In this document: positions 56,341-64,000 of the stretch, piece after piece | How the letters are laid out: the number at the start of each line of letters is the position of its first letter | Position numbering within the stretch: the first letter of the stretch is position 1 | The notes under the pieces: model-generated | What the model saw: the letters and a program-made list of their open reading frames with translations, nothing else | The model's database searches: none | Told to the model about the DNA's origin: nothing | Program-made: the position numbers and the translations under genes | Assembly: GCF_020149765.1 (NCBI RefSeq) | Contig: NZ_CP083809.1 | Span: forward strand, 992,001-1,056,000 | Direction: 5' to 3' | DNA from: Pantoea agglomerans | Lineage (GTDB): Bacteria > Pseudomonadota > Gammaproteobacteria > Enterobacterales > Enterobacteriaceae | DNA length: 64,000 nucleotides

Positions 56341-58425
56341 ATGAGCCTAAAGCATATTCCCGTCAACTTCAGCGACCGCCGTCGCCGCGCAATCGATCGT
56401 TTTACGCGGCGTCTGGTCACATCCTGCGGCATCGCTATTTTGCTGCTGATGCTGCTGCTCTTTTTCTGGTTGATTTGGGTGGTCCTGCCGCTGTTCGCTG
56501 CGCCTGGCCTTCATCAGCAGGCGGCGCAGCAGCTGTGGGACAGCGAGCCGGCGCTGATAATCGGCAATCAGGGCGATCGCGGCTGGCGTATCGGACGCGA
56601 CGGCGCGGCGCGCTTTATTCCGCTTAACGGGCAGCCCGCCGAAGCGCCGCTGATGCTGCGTCCAGCGCCTGAGCGGGCGGTCAGCAGCGCCGACCGGCGC
56701 ACCCTGTTGCTCAGCGCCCAGGGCGCGCTGACGCTGCTGCAGCCCGTCGACGGCGAATGGCGCTTCCCGCTCGGCGAGACGCCGCTGCGGCTCCCTGGCG
56801 GCGCGGTGAACGCGATGGCGCTGGCGACGCTGAACGAAAACAGATGGCGTATTGCTCTGGTCACCGAGAGGGGCCTCAGCGTCCTGACGCTGGCCCCTCA
56901 GCAGGCGCCGCGCGCCGTGGATCTGCCGCAGGCCCATGCCGACCATCTGCTGCTGTCGCCGCAGGGCGATCTGCTCTATGCCAGCGAAGGCGATGTGCTG
57001 CGCGTCTGGCAGCTCGACGACGATCGCGCGACGCTGCGCGAAACCGTGACGCTGGCGCAGCCGCCGCGCAGCCTGCATCTGCTGGCGAGCGGGCGCAGTT
57101 TATTGATTCAGGATGGACGCGGCGTAACGCAGTGGTTCGCTATCGCCGGGGCGGAAGGGCCGCGGCTGCATGAAATCCGCACCTTCGCCGGAAGCAGCCC
57201 GACCGCCGCCGTGGTAACGGAACCGCAGCGCCGCGTCTTCGCTACCCTGGAGCCTGACGGCGCGCTGGCGCTCTTCGCCAGCAAGCAGCCAGGCCCGATC
57301 CTGCAGCGCCAGCTGGCGGCGGGCGTCGAGCATGCCGCGTTTTCGCCGCGCGGCGACGCGCTGCTGCTGGAGCGCGCCAGCAGCTGGCAGCTATTGCGCA
57401 TTAACAACCCCTGGCCGGACGTGAGCTGGCGCAGCTTCTGGCAAAAAATCTGGTATGAGAACTACCCCGCGCCGGACTGGGTCTGGCAGTCCACCAACGC
57501 TGCAGACAGCTATCAGGCCAAGTTCAGCTTTATGCCGATGGTCACCGGCACCCTGAAAGCGGCGGCGCTGTCGCTGCTGTTCGCCACGCCGCTGGCGCTG
57601 GCGGCGGCGATCTATACCGCCTGGTTTATGTCGCCGGGCCTGCGACGCTGGGTCAAGCCGGCGATTGAGATGATGGGCGCGCTGCCCAGCGTGGTGATCG
57701 GGCTTATCGCTGGACTCTGGCTGGCACCGCATATTAGCCAGGCGCTGCTCGGCGTCTTGCTGCTGCCGCTGACGCTGGCGGCGACGCTGCTGATCTGCGG
57801 CGCACTCAGCCGGCATCTGCCGCCGCGCTGGCGCCAGCCGGGACGCGAGGTGATGCTGCTGCTGCCGCTGCTGCTAATTGTCACGCTGGCCACGCTGATT
57901 ATCCCGACCTTTCTGATGCGCGACGCTGCGGAATGGCTGCCGCACTATGAGCAGCGCAACCTGCTGGTGGCGGGACTGGCGATGGGCTTCGCGCTGGTGC
58001 CGCTGATCTTCACGCTGTCGGAAGATGCGCTGTTCAGCGTGCCCGCGGCGCTGGGGCAGGGGTCGCTGGCGCTGGGCGCGACGCCGTGGCAGACCCTGAC
58101 GCGCGTGGTGCTGCCGGGGGCGTCGGCGGGAATTTTCGCCGCGCTGATGATCGGTTTTGGCCGCGCTTTGGGTGAAACCATGATCGTGCTGATGGCGACC
58201 GGCAATACGCCGCAGAGCCAGGGTGGCCTCTTTTCCGGGCTGCGCGCGCTCTCCGCTAATATCGCCATCGAGATGCCGGAAGCCGCGGCAGGCAGCGCCC
58301 ACTACCGGATTCTGTTTCTCAGCGCGCTGGTGCTGCTGCTCTTTACCCTGATAATCAACACCCTGGCCGAACTGATCCGTCAGCGCCTGCGCCAGCGATA
58401 CAGCCAGCACGAGGGCCAGGCATGA
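56341..58425 (+). CDS. PstC-like phosphate ABC transporter permease with large extra N-terminal domain
   Basis: 694 residues, more than twice the 319 of E. coli PstC. TM1 (~29-53) is followed by a ~300-residue periplasmic region with propeller-like repeats (LLYASEGDVLRVWQLDD, VFATLEPDGALALFAS). A standard PstC permease domain (~385-680) then includes the EAA loop GSLALGATPWQTLTRVVLP and FGRALGETMIVLMATGN. The start has only a weak ribosome-binding site. It overlaps pstA by four bases (ATGA). There is no pstS in the window. Similar long-permease systems occur beside or near ppk in other gammaproteobacteria, so a phosphate role is probable but the solute-binding partner is unknown. Confidence 0.87.
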   Translation: MSLKHIPVNFSDRRRRAIDRFTRRLVTSCGIAILLLMLLLFFWLIWVVLPLFAAPGLHQQAAQQLWDSEPALIIGNQGDRGWRIGRDGAARFIPLNGQPAEAPLMLRPAPERAVSSADRRTLLLSAQGALTLLQPVDGEWRFPLGETPLRLPGGAVNAMALATLNENRWRIALVTERGLSVLTLAPQQAPRAVDLPQAHADHLLLSPQGDLLYASEGDVLRVWQLDDDRATLRETVTLAQPPRSLHLLASGRSLLIQDGRGVTQWFAIAGAEGPRLHEIRTFAGSSPTAAVVTEPQRRVFATLEPDGALALFASKQPGPILQRQLAAGVEHAAFSPRGDALLLERASSWQLLRINNPWPDVSWRSFWQKIWYENYPAPDWVWQSTNAADSYQAKFSFMPMVTGTLKAAALSLLFATPLALAAAIYTAWFMSPGLRRWVKPAIEMMGALPSVVIGLIAGLWLAPHISQALLGVLLLPLTLAATLLICGALSRHLPPRWRQPGREVMLLLPLLLIVTLATLIIPTFLMRDAAEWLPHYEQRNLLVAGLAMGFALVPLIFTLSEDALFSVPAALGQGSLALGATPWQTLTRVVLPGASAGIFAALMIGFGRALGETMIVLMATGNTPQSQGGLFSGLRALSANIAIEMPEAAAGSAHYRILFLSALVLLLFTLIINTLAELIRQRLRQRYSQHEGQA

Positions 58426-60062
58426 AGGCGATGCGACAAAACGACCGCTGGCGCTGGCTGACCGCAGGCGCGGTCGCCGTCTGCCTGCTGGCCTTTACCC
58501 TGCTGATTGCGCTGCTGGCCTGGCAGGGCATGCGCGCCTTCTGGCCGCAGCGCGTTGATCTCTACCAGCTGACGCAGCCGGAAGGGGAGACAACGGCGCT
58601 GCTGGGGGAAACCCTTGAGCATCAGCCACATTTTCCCGCCCCCGCGGCGGAGAGCGGGGCGTCGCCGCCGGTCAGCCATCTCCATCGCTACCTGATTAAA
58701 ACCGGCAACCGCGACTGGGATGCGCCCGATTTCCGCGTAATCTATGCGCGCGAAGCGCTGAGGGTGAGCCAGCCAAAAGAGGTCATGGTGCTGCAGCGGC
58801 GCGGCGGCGGCAACGCCTACGGCTGGTTTACTGGCCTGCGCGAAGATAATGAGGCGCTGACGGCGCGCGATCCCGATGCGCTGCTGCATCAGCGGCTGGG
58901 GCAGGTGCGCGAACTGCTGCATAAAATCAACCGCATTCGCCACGTCGATCTGACGCGGCTCAACGATCAGCTGGCGGCGCTGGACGCGCGTGCCGATCGG
59001 CTGCGGCAGCAGCAGCAGTTCGATACGCGCGCGCTGTCGGAGTTTGAGGCCAACCAGGCGGCGCTGCAGCGCCGTTTCGTCCTGCTCAGCAGCCAGCTGG
59101 CTGATTTACAGCGCCAGAGCCAGCGTGACGTGCTGATGCTGCGCGACGCGCAGGGGCGCGAGCACGCCATTCCGCTGGCACAGGTGGTTGAAGCCTGGCG
59201 TCCTAACGCCATGAACGCGCAGCAGAAGCTAACCCACGCGCTGCGTCAGATCTGGCATTTCGTCAGCGATTCGCCCGCAAATGGTGAAAGCGACAGCGGC
59301 GCGTTTCCGGCGATTTTCGGCACCGTGCTGATGGTGCTGCTGATGTCGCTGGTGGTGATGCCGTTCGGCGTTATCGCCGCTATCTGGCTGCATGAATATG
59401 CCGGCCGCAACGCCCTGACGCGGCTGGTGCGCACTGCGGTGGTCAATCTGGCGGGCGTGCCGTCAATTGTGTATGGCGTGTTCGGGCTGGGCTTTTTCGT
59501 CTGGCTGGTCGGCGGCACGCTCGATCAGCTCTTCTTTTCCCGCGCGTTGCCCAATCCTACCTTCGGCACGCCGGGGCTACTGTGGGCGTCGCTGACGCTG
59601 GCGCTGCTGACGCTGCCGGTGGTGATCGTCGCCACCGAAGAGGGGCTGTCGCGCATCCCCGACTCGCTGCGTCAGGGCTCGCTGGCGCTGGGCGCCACCC
59701 AGGCGGAGACGCTGTGGCACGTGGTGCTGCCGATGGCGCTGCCGGCGATGCTCACCGGCCTGATACTGGCGGTGGCGCGCGCCGCAGGAGAGACCGCGCC
59801 GCTGATGCTGGTGGGCGTGGTGAAGATGGTGCCGGAGCTGCCGGTTGACGCGGTTTTTCCCTGGCTGCATCTCGACCGCAAATTTATGCACCTCGGCTTC
59901 CAGATCTACGATCTCGCCTTTCAGAGTCCCAACGTCGAGGCGGACCGCCCGCTGGTCTACGCTACGGCGCTGCTGCTGGTGACAATTATTCTGTCGCTCA
60001 ACCTGCTGGCGATGGCGCTGCGCCATCGGCTGCGCGAACGCTATCGCCTGATGACCCAATAA
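58422..60062 (+). CDS. PstA-like phosphate ABC transporter permease with coiled-coil periplasmic insert
   Basis: 546 residues against 296 for E. coli PstA. TM1 (~13-35) is followed by a periplasmic region (~40-285). This contains a coiled coil at ~165-240 (HVDLTRLNDQLAALDARADRLRQ and following, shown here in part) rich in L, Q, R and E, then the permease domain (~290-535) with EAA loop GSLALGATQAETLWHVVLP and ARAAGETAPLMLVGVV. It overlaps pstC and lies 3 bases before pstB, so the three form one operon. The extra domains in both permeases presumably face each other in the periplasm. Confidence 0.87.
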   Translation: MKAMRQNDRWRWLTAGAVAVCLLAFTLLIALLAWQGMRAFWPQRVDLYQLTQPEGETTALLGETLEHQPHFPAPAAESGASPPVSHLHRYLIKTGNRDWDAPDFRVIYAREALRVSQPKEVMVLQRRGGGNAYGWFTGLREDNEALTARDPDALLHQRLGQVRELLHKINRIRHVDLTRLNDQLAALDARADRLRQQQQFDTRALSEFEANQAALQRRFVLLSSQLADLQRQSQRDVLMLRDAQGREHAIPLAQVVEAWRPNAMNAQQKLTHALRQIWHFVSDSPANGESDSGAFPAIFGTVLMVLLMSLVVMPFGVIAAIWLHEYAGRNALTRLVRTAVVNLAGVPSIVYGVFGLGFFVWLVGGTLDQLFFSRALPNPTFGTPGLLWASLTLALLTLPVVIVATEEGLSRIPDSLRQGSLALGATQAETLWHVVLPMALPAMLTGLILAVARAAGETAPLMLVGVVKMVPELPVDAVFPWLHLDRKFMHLGFQIYDLAFQSPNVEADRPLVYATALLLVTIILSLNLLAMALRHRLRERYRLMTQ

Positions 60063-60065
60063 AAG

Positions 60066-60842
60066 ATGATGACTATGATGCCCGATACCGAAACGGCGCT
60101 GACGCTAAACCACCTTTCGTTATGGTATGGCGATCGTCAGGCGCTGCATGATATTTCGCTGCGTATCCCTGAGAAGCGCATCACCGCGCTGATCGGGCCT
60201 TCCGGCTGCGGCAAATCGACGCTGCTGCGCTGCTTTAATCGCATGAACGACGTGGTAGACAACTGTCGCATTGAGGGCGAGATCCTGCTGGGCAGCCACG
60301 CTATTATGCAGCCGTCGCAGGATCTCTCGGCGCTGCGCCGCCGCATCGGCATGGTGTTCCAGCGGCCCAATCCCTTTCCTAAGTCGATCTATGAAAATGT
60401 CGTCTACGGCCTGCGGCTGCAGGGCGTGCGCGACAGGCGGGTGCTGAACGAGGCGTGCGAGCGCGCGCTGCGCGCTGCGGCGCTGTGGGGCGAGGTGAAA
60501 GATCAGCTGGGGCAGAACGCGCTGACGCTCTCCAGCGGCCAGCAGCAGCGTCTGGTGATCGCCCGCGCCATCGCGATTGAACCGGAAGTGTTGCTGCTGG
60601 ACGAGCCGACGTCGGCGCTCGATCCTATCTCGACGCTGGTGATTGAGGAGCTGATGACCACGCTGAAGCAGCACTTTACGCTGGTGCTGGTTACCCACAA
60701 TATGCAGCAGGCGTCGCGCGTCTCCGACTACACCGCTTTTATGCATCAGGGGGCGGTGGTGGAGTTTGATGAAACGGATCGCATCTTTACCTCGCCGCGC
60801 AACCGGCGCACCGAGGATTATATTACCGGCCGCTACGGCTAG
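60066..60842 (+). CDS. PstB-like phosphate ABC transporter ATPase
   Basis: 258-residue ATPase closely related to PstB. Walker [11 protein letters not shown]-loop [16 protein letters not shown], Walker [14 protein letters not shown], the H-loop VTHNMQQA and the C-terminal [10 protein letters not shown] are all present. The ABC signature reads LSSGQQQR instead of the LSGGQQQR of E. coli PstB. Two further ATG codons (60069 and 60078) are possible starts; no strong ribosome-binding site separates them. It ends the pst-like operon. Confidence 0.92.
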   Translation: MMTMMPDTETALTLNHLSLWYGDRQALHDISLRIPEKRITALIGPSGCGKSTLLRCFNRMNDVVDNCRIEGEILLGSHAIMQPSQDLSALRRRIGMVFQRPNPFPKSIYENVVYGLRLQGVRDRRVLNEACERALRAAALWGEVKDQLGQNALTLSSGQQQRLVIARAIAIEPEVLLLDEPTSALDPISTLVIEELMTTLKQHFTLVLVTHNMQQASRVSDYTAFMHQGAVVEFDETDRIFTSPRNRRTEDYITGRYG

Positions 60843-60872
60843 CAGAGGGGGCTTACCCAGGTCGTCACCCGC

Positions 60873-61018
60873 TCGCAAAGTCCATTGCCTTCCTGCGCGT
60901 CCGGCCCGCGCGACGATGCACCCCGTCCCTGAAGCGCGCCCGTTGCCGGGCCAGCGCGCAGGGTTGGGCAAAAACGCGCCCGGCGTTTTTGCCCCTGTCG
61001 CGGGACGCTTTGCTCTTC
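60873..61018. repeat. Intergenic repeat element (copy B), related to 14777-14883
   Basis: Between convergent pstB and purN, three blocks recur from copy A in the same order but opposite orientation: TCGCAAAGTC (60873-60882), CCGGCCCGCGC (60901-60911) and GCGGGACGCTTTGCTCTTC (61000-61018). The first spacing is conserved (28 versus 31 bases). The second is expanded by ~78 bases that include a perfect 12-bp hairpin GGGCAAAAACGC / GCGTTTTTGCCC (60966-60994), which may end pstB transcripts. Confidence 0.6.
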
Positions 61019-61064
61019 AGTTGATGTCGCCTGCGTTGTGACTGAGTGAGCCGTCGGGCATCGG

Positions 61065-61703
61065 CTAGTCGTGCGCGTAGCCCTGCGGCGGCAGCGGCTG
61101 ATTATCCAGCCAGGCCCGACCTTCACGCATCGCTAACCGACCTTCGACAAACCAGCTAATCACCAGCGGATAGATCGCATGCTCCTGATGCTGCACGCGC
61201 GCGGTGATCTCATCTTCGGTGTCGTCGGGGAAGACCGGCACGCGGGCCTGCAGGATCACCGGGCCGCCATCCAGCTCGTCGGTAACGAAATGCACCGAGG
61301 TGCCATGTTCGGCGTCGCCATTCTCCAGCGCCTGACGATGAGTGTGCAGGCCCGGATATTTCGGCAGCAGAGAGGGGTGAATATTCAGCAGGCGATCCTG
61401 ATAGTGCGCGACGAAGGCGCTGCTCAGGATGCGCATATAGCCCGCCAGCACCACCAGATCCGGCGCGTAGGCGTCGATCTCCCGCATCAGCTGACGATCG
61501 AACGCTTCGCGGTCGGCAAAATCGCTGGCCGCCAGCGCGTGGGCCGGCACGCCCGCTTCGCGCGCGCGCGTCAGGCCGTAAGCGGTCGATTTATTACTGA
61601 AAACGGCAGCGACGCTGCCGTTAATCCGCCCGCTTGCGCAGGCGTCGAGGATGGACTGAAGATTGCTTCCGTTACCGGAGATCAGTACAACCAGCTTTTT
61701 CAT
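61065..61703 (-). CDS. purN: Phosphoribosylglycinamide formyltransferase 1
   Basis: Transfers formyl from 10-formyl-THF to GAR in purine synthesis. The 212 residues equal E. coli PurN. It begins [20 protein letters not shown], with catalytic residues in the formyltransferase block ([24 protein letters not shown] including His108 region, and [14 protein letters not shown]). Its ATG overlaps the purM stop (ATGA), so purMN is a coupled operon. Confidence 0.98.
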   Translation of the reverse strand: MKKLVVLISGNGSNLQSILDACASGRINGSVAAVFSNKSTAYGLTRAREAGVPAHALAASDFADREAFDRQLMREIDAYAPDLVVLAGYMRILSSAFVAHYQDRLLNIHPSLLPKYPGLHTHRQALENGDAEHGTSVHFVTDELDGGPVILQARVPVFPDDTEDEITARVQHQEHAIYPLVISWFVEGRLAMREGRAWLDNQPLPPQGYAHD

Positions 61704-62740
61704 GCGTTGATAACCACGCGCTCTTCGGCATCTGACGCCTTGATGACGCCGATCTTCCAGGCTTTTTCGCCTGCGGCGCGCATCAGCTCAACCGCCTTGT
61801 CCGCCTCGGCGGCGCTCAGCGCGATTACCATGCCAACGCCGCAGTTAAAGGTGCGGTACATCTCATGACGGCTGACGTTGCCCGCCTGCTGCAGCCAGTC
61901 AAACACCACCGGCCACTCCCAGCTCTTCTCGTCGATGACCGCCTGGGTATTATCCGGCAGCACGCGTGGAATGTTTTCCCAGAAGCCGCCGCCGGTCAGA
62001 TGGGCAATGGCATGCACATCGACCTGCTCGATCAGGCTCAGAATGTTTTTCACGTAGATGCGGGTCGGTTCCAGCAGGTGATCCGCCAGCGGCCTGCCGT
62101 CCAGCTGTTTGGTCAGCGGATCGGTCTGGCTCACCTCAAGGATTTTGCGCACCAGCGAATAACCGTTGGAGTGCGGGCCGCTGGAGCCGAGCGCGATCAG
62201 CACGTCGCCGTCCTGCACTTTTGAGCCGTCGATAATTTCAGATTTCTCAACCACGCCGACGCAGAATCCCGCCACGTCGTAATCTTCGCCGTGGTACATG
62301 CCCGGCATTTCCGCGGTTTCGCCGCCTACCAGCGCGCAGCCGGACTGCAGGCAGCCCTCGGCGATGCCGGTGATAACGGCAGAGGCGGTCTCGACGTCCA
62401 GCTTGCCGGTGGCGTAATAGTCGAGGAAAAACAGCGGTTCCGCGCCCTGAACCACCAGATCGTTCACGCACATGGCGACCAGATCGATGCCGATAGCGTC
62501 ATGGCGTTTCAGATCCATCGCCAGACGCAGCTTGGTGCCGACGCCGTCGGTTCCGGAGACCAGCACCGGCTCGCGGTATTTCTGCGGCAGCGCGCAAAGG
62601 GCGCCGAAACCGCCGAGCCCACCCATCACTTCCGGGCGACGAGTCTTTTTCACTACGCCTTTAATACGATCAACCAGAGCATTACCAGCATCGATATCAA
62701 CGCCGGCGTCTTTGTAGCTGAGAGAGGTCTTGTCGGTCAC
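61700..62740 (-). CDS. purM: Phosphoribosylformylglycinamidine cyclo-ligase (AIR synthetase)
   Basis: ATP-dependent ring closure of FGAM to AIR. I chose the GTG start at 62740 (reads [22 protein letters not shown] after the initiator), with GGGGA seven bases upstream. It gives 346 residues (E. coli 345, also GTG). The longer ATG frame to 62836 runs through the PurR operator and promoter region and is rejected. Key segments are [34 protein letters not shown] and [15 protein letters not shown]. Confidence 0.98.
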   Translation of the reverse strand: MTDKTSLSYKDAGVDIDAGNALVDRIKGVVKKTRRPEVMGGLGGFGALCALPQKYREPVLVSGTDGVGTKLRLAMDLKRHDAIGIDLVAMCVNDLVVQGAEPLFFLDYYATGKLDVETASAVITGIAEGCLQSGCALVGGETAEMPGMYHGEDYDVAGFCVGVVEKSEIIDGSKVQDGDVLIALGSSGPHSNGYSLVRKILEVSQTDPLTKQLDGRPLADHLLEPTRIYVKNILSLIEQVDVHAIAHLTGGGFWENIPRVLPDNTQAVIDEKSWEWPVVFDWLQQAGNVSRHEMYRTFNCGVGMVIALSAAEADKAVELMRAAGEKAWKIGVIKASDAEERVVINA

Positions 62741-62802
62741 TGCGGAATCCCCACGCGATTGCGGTTGGTGGTTAACAAAAAGCGCGGCAATTCTAACAGC
62801 GC

Positions 62803-62818
62803 AGGCAAACGTTTGCGA
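62803..62818 (-). promoter_or_regulatory. PurR operator of purMN
   Basis: The minus strand reads TCGCAAACGTTTGCCT, matching the PurR consensus ANGCAANCGNTTNCNT at all but the first base, 63 bases upstream of the purM start. The core GCAAACGTTTGC is palindromic. Confidence 0.85.
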
Positions 62819-62930
62819 GTCCCATTGCCAGGTCAAATTGCGCGCCGGACGATTTTCATCAATCCTTGAATAACGGATCGAAACGTCGCCTCATTGCGCA
62901 ACGACATATGGCGCGCTTGCAAAAAGGCGG

Positions 62931-62936
62931 TATAAT
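62931..62936 (+). promoter_or_regulatory. upp promoter -10
   Basis: Consensus TATAAT lies 43 bases before upp in the purM-upp divergent gap; no good -35 is seen. Confidence 0.5.
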
Positions 62937-62979
62937 CCCGCGATTTTTTTTTAGCTCAACTCATTCCGGGAGAACACCA

Positions 62980-63606
62980 ATGAAGATCGTGGAAGTCAAA
63001 CACCCGCTGGTCAAACATAAACTGGGCTTGATGCGTGAGCACGATATCAGTACCAAACGCTTCCGCGAGCTGGCGTCGGAAGTTGGCAGTCTGCTGACCT
63101 ATGAAGCCACCGCCGACCTGGAAACCGAGCGCGTTACTATTGAAGGCTGGAACGGCCCGGTAGAAATCGATCAAATCAAAGGTAAAAAAATCACTGTGGT
63201 GCCGATTCTGCGCGCCGGTCTGGGGATGATGGAAGGCGTGCTGGAGCATGTGCCGAGCGCGCGCATCAGCGTAGTCGGGGTCTATCGCGACGAAGAGACG
63301 CTGGAGCCGGTACCCTATTTTCAGAAGCTGGTCTCCAACATTGAAGAGCGCCTGGCGCTGGTGGTCGATCCGATGCTGGCCACCGGCGGTTCGATGATCG
63401 CCACGATCGATCTGCTGAAGAAAGCGGGCTGCAGCAGCATTAAGGTGCTGGTGCTGGTGGCGGCGCCGGAAGGCATCGCCGCGCTGGAGAAAGCGCATCC
63501 GGACGTTGAGCTTTATACCGCGTCTGTCGATCAGGGCTTAAACGAAAAAGGTTATATCATTCCGGGGCTGGGCGATGCCGGCGACAAAATTTTCGGAACT
63601 AAATAA
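62980..63606 (+). CDS. upp: Uracil phosphoribosyltransferase
   Basis: Salvages uracil to UMP with PRPP. The ATG at 62980 ([20 protein letters not shown]) with GGGAG upstream gives 208 residues, the standard length. The PRPP-binding motif [12 protein letters not shown] and the uracil-binding C-terminus [18 protein letters not shown] are intact. An in-frame ATG at 62866 lies upstream of the promoter and is rejected. A terminator separates it from uraA, allowing partial readthrough. Confidence 0.98.
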   Translation: MKIVEVKHPLVKHKLGLMREHDISTKRFRELASEVGSLLTYEATADLETERVTIEGWNGPVEIDQIKGKKITVVPILRAGLGMMEGVLEHVPSARISVVGVYRDEETLEPVPYFQKLVSNIEERLALVVDPMLATGGSMIATIDLLKKAGCSSIKVLVLVAAPEGIAALEKAHPDVELYTASVDQGLNEKGYIIPGLGDAGDKIFGTK

Positions 63607-63613
63607 CTGCATC

Positions 63614-63640
63614 AGCCGACCAGAGAGTCGGCTTTTTTTT
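63614..63640 (+). terminator. Terminator between upp and uraA
   Basis: AGCCGAC cagaga GTCGGCT followed by a T8 run. Confidence 0.92.
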
Positions 63641-63672
63641 GGCAAAAACAGACCATTTTAAGGGGATAAATG

Positions 63673-64000
63673 ATGACTCGACGCGCCATCGGCGTTAGTG
63701 AACGTCCGCCGCTACTGCAAACCATACCGCTCAGCCTGCAACATCTGTTCGCCATGTTCGGCGCAACGGTGCTGGTGCCCATTCTGTTTCATATCAACCC
63801 GGCGACGGTGCTGCTGTTCAACGGCGTTGGCACGCTGCTTTATCTCTTTATCTGTAAGGGCAAGATTCCCGCCTATCTCGGCTCCAGCTTCGCCTTTATC
63901 TCGCCGGTGCTGCTGCTGCTGCCGCTTGGCTATGAGCTGGCGCTGGGCGGTTTTATTCTGTGCGGCCTGCTGTTCTGCATCGTGGCGCTGATTGTGAAAA
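63673..64000 (+). CDS. uraA: Uracil permease, 5' part (gene runs off the window)
   Basis: NCS2-family proton-linked uracil transporter, first 109 codons only. I chose the second of two adjacent ATG codons (63673, MTRRAIGVSERPPLLQTIPLSLQ-type start), because AGGGG at 63661-63665 is correctly spaced for it and E. coli UraA starts there. TM1-TM3 are visible (FAMFGATVLVPILF, LLFNGVGTLLYLFIC, SSFAFISPVLLLLPLGY). It pairs with upp for uracil salvage. Confidence 0.97.
   Translation, partial: MTRRAIGVSERPPLLQTIPLSLQHLFAMFGATVLVPILFHINPATVLLFNGVGTLLYLFICKGKIPAYLGSSFAFISPVLLLLPLGYELALGGFILCGLLFCIVALIVK

Overview
The window is a 64-kb stretch of enterobacterial chromosome, GC-rich (roughly 58-60% by eye), almost fully coding, with no rRNA, tRNA, CRISPR array, insertion sequence or prophage that I can see. 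Gene order follows the Escherichia coli purL-to-upp region closely (purL-glmY-glrK-qseG-glrR-glnB-hmpA-glyA ... suhB-trmJ-iscR-iscS ... pepB-sseB-sseA-yfhM-pbpC-ndk-rlmN-rodZ-ispG-hisS-yfgM-bamB-der ... xseA-guaB-guaA ... ppx-ppk ... purN-purM-upp-uraA). The lineage-specific insertions (pilW, a PQQ glucose dehydrogenase, protealysin with emfourin, a second pst-like ABC system beside ppk-ppx) and codon usage point to Erwiniaceae (Pantoea, Mixta or Erwinia-like). The genus call is an inference.

Layout. 1-6.4 kb: end of purL, the GlmY small RNA with a sigma-54 promoter and three GlrR sites, the GlrK-QseG-GlrR signalling operon, and the nitrogen PII gene glnB. 6.4-15 kb: hmpA and glyA divergent with NsrR-like and PurR-like operators, hcaT, csiE, a DUF1007 plus nickel/cobalt transporter pair with a terminator-like leader, and an uncharacterised membrane protein. 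15-22 kb: suhB, trmJ, then iscR-iscS running straight into pepB-sseB, and sseA. The usual iscU-iscA-hscB-hscA-fdx-iscX block is absent, and IscS lacks the C-terminal tail that contacts IscU. 22-39 kb: alpha-2-macroglobulin and PBP1C, ndk, rlmN, pilW, rodZ, ispG, hisS, yfgM, bamB and der. 39-45 kb: gcd behind a promoter with a palindromic operator and a strong intrinsic terminator in its leader; a complete hok/mok/sok type I toxin-antitoxin locus of plasmid R1 type; protealysin and its inhibitor; xseA. 45-52 kb: guaBA, DUF3750, a 59-residue YodC-like gene, an HTH gene behind a perfect 22-bp palindrome, mgtE and yfgG. 52-61 kb: tehB, ppx-ppk, and a pstC-pstA-pstB-like operon with unusually long permeases and no pstS. 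61-64 kb: purMN divergent from upp-uraA.

Functional themes. Purine synthesis recurs (purL, purMN, guaBA, glyA), and three of these loci carry recognisable PurR boxes. Envelope biogenesis is dense (GlmY/GlrKR, PbpC, RodZ, BamB, YfgM, YfhM). Phosphate handling is clustered (ppx, ppk, pst-like operon). The most striking points are the streamlined isc locus with a co-adapted IscS tail, the chromosomal R1-type hok/sok, the gcd leader, and a pair of related structured intergenic repeats about 46 kb apart.
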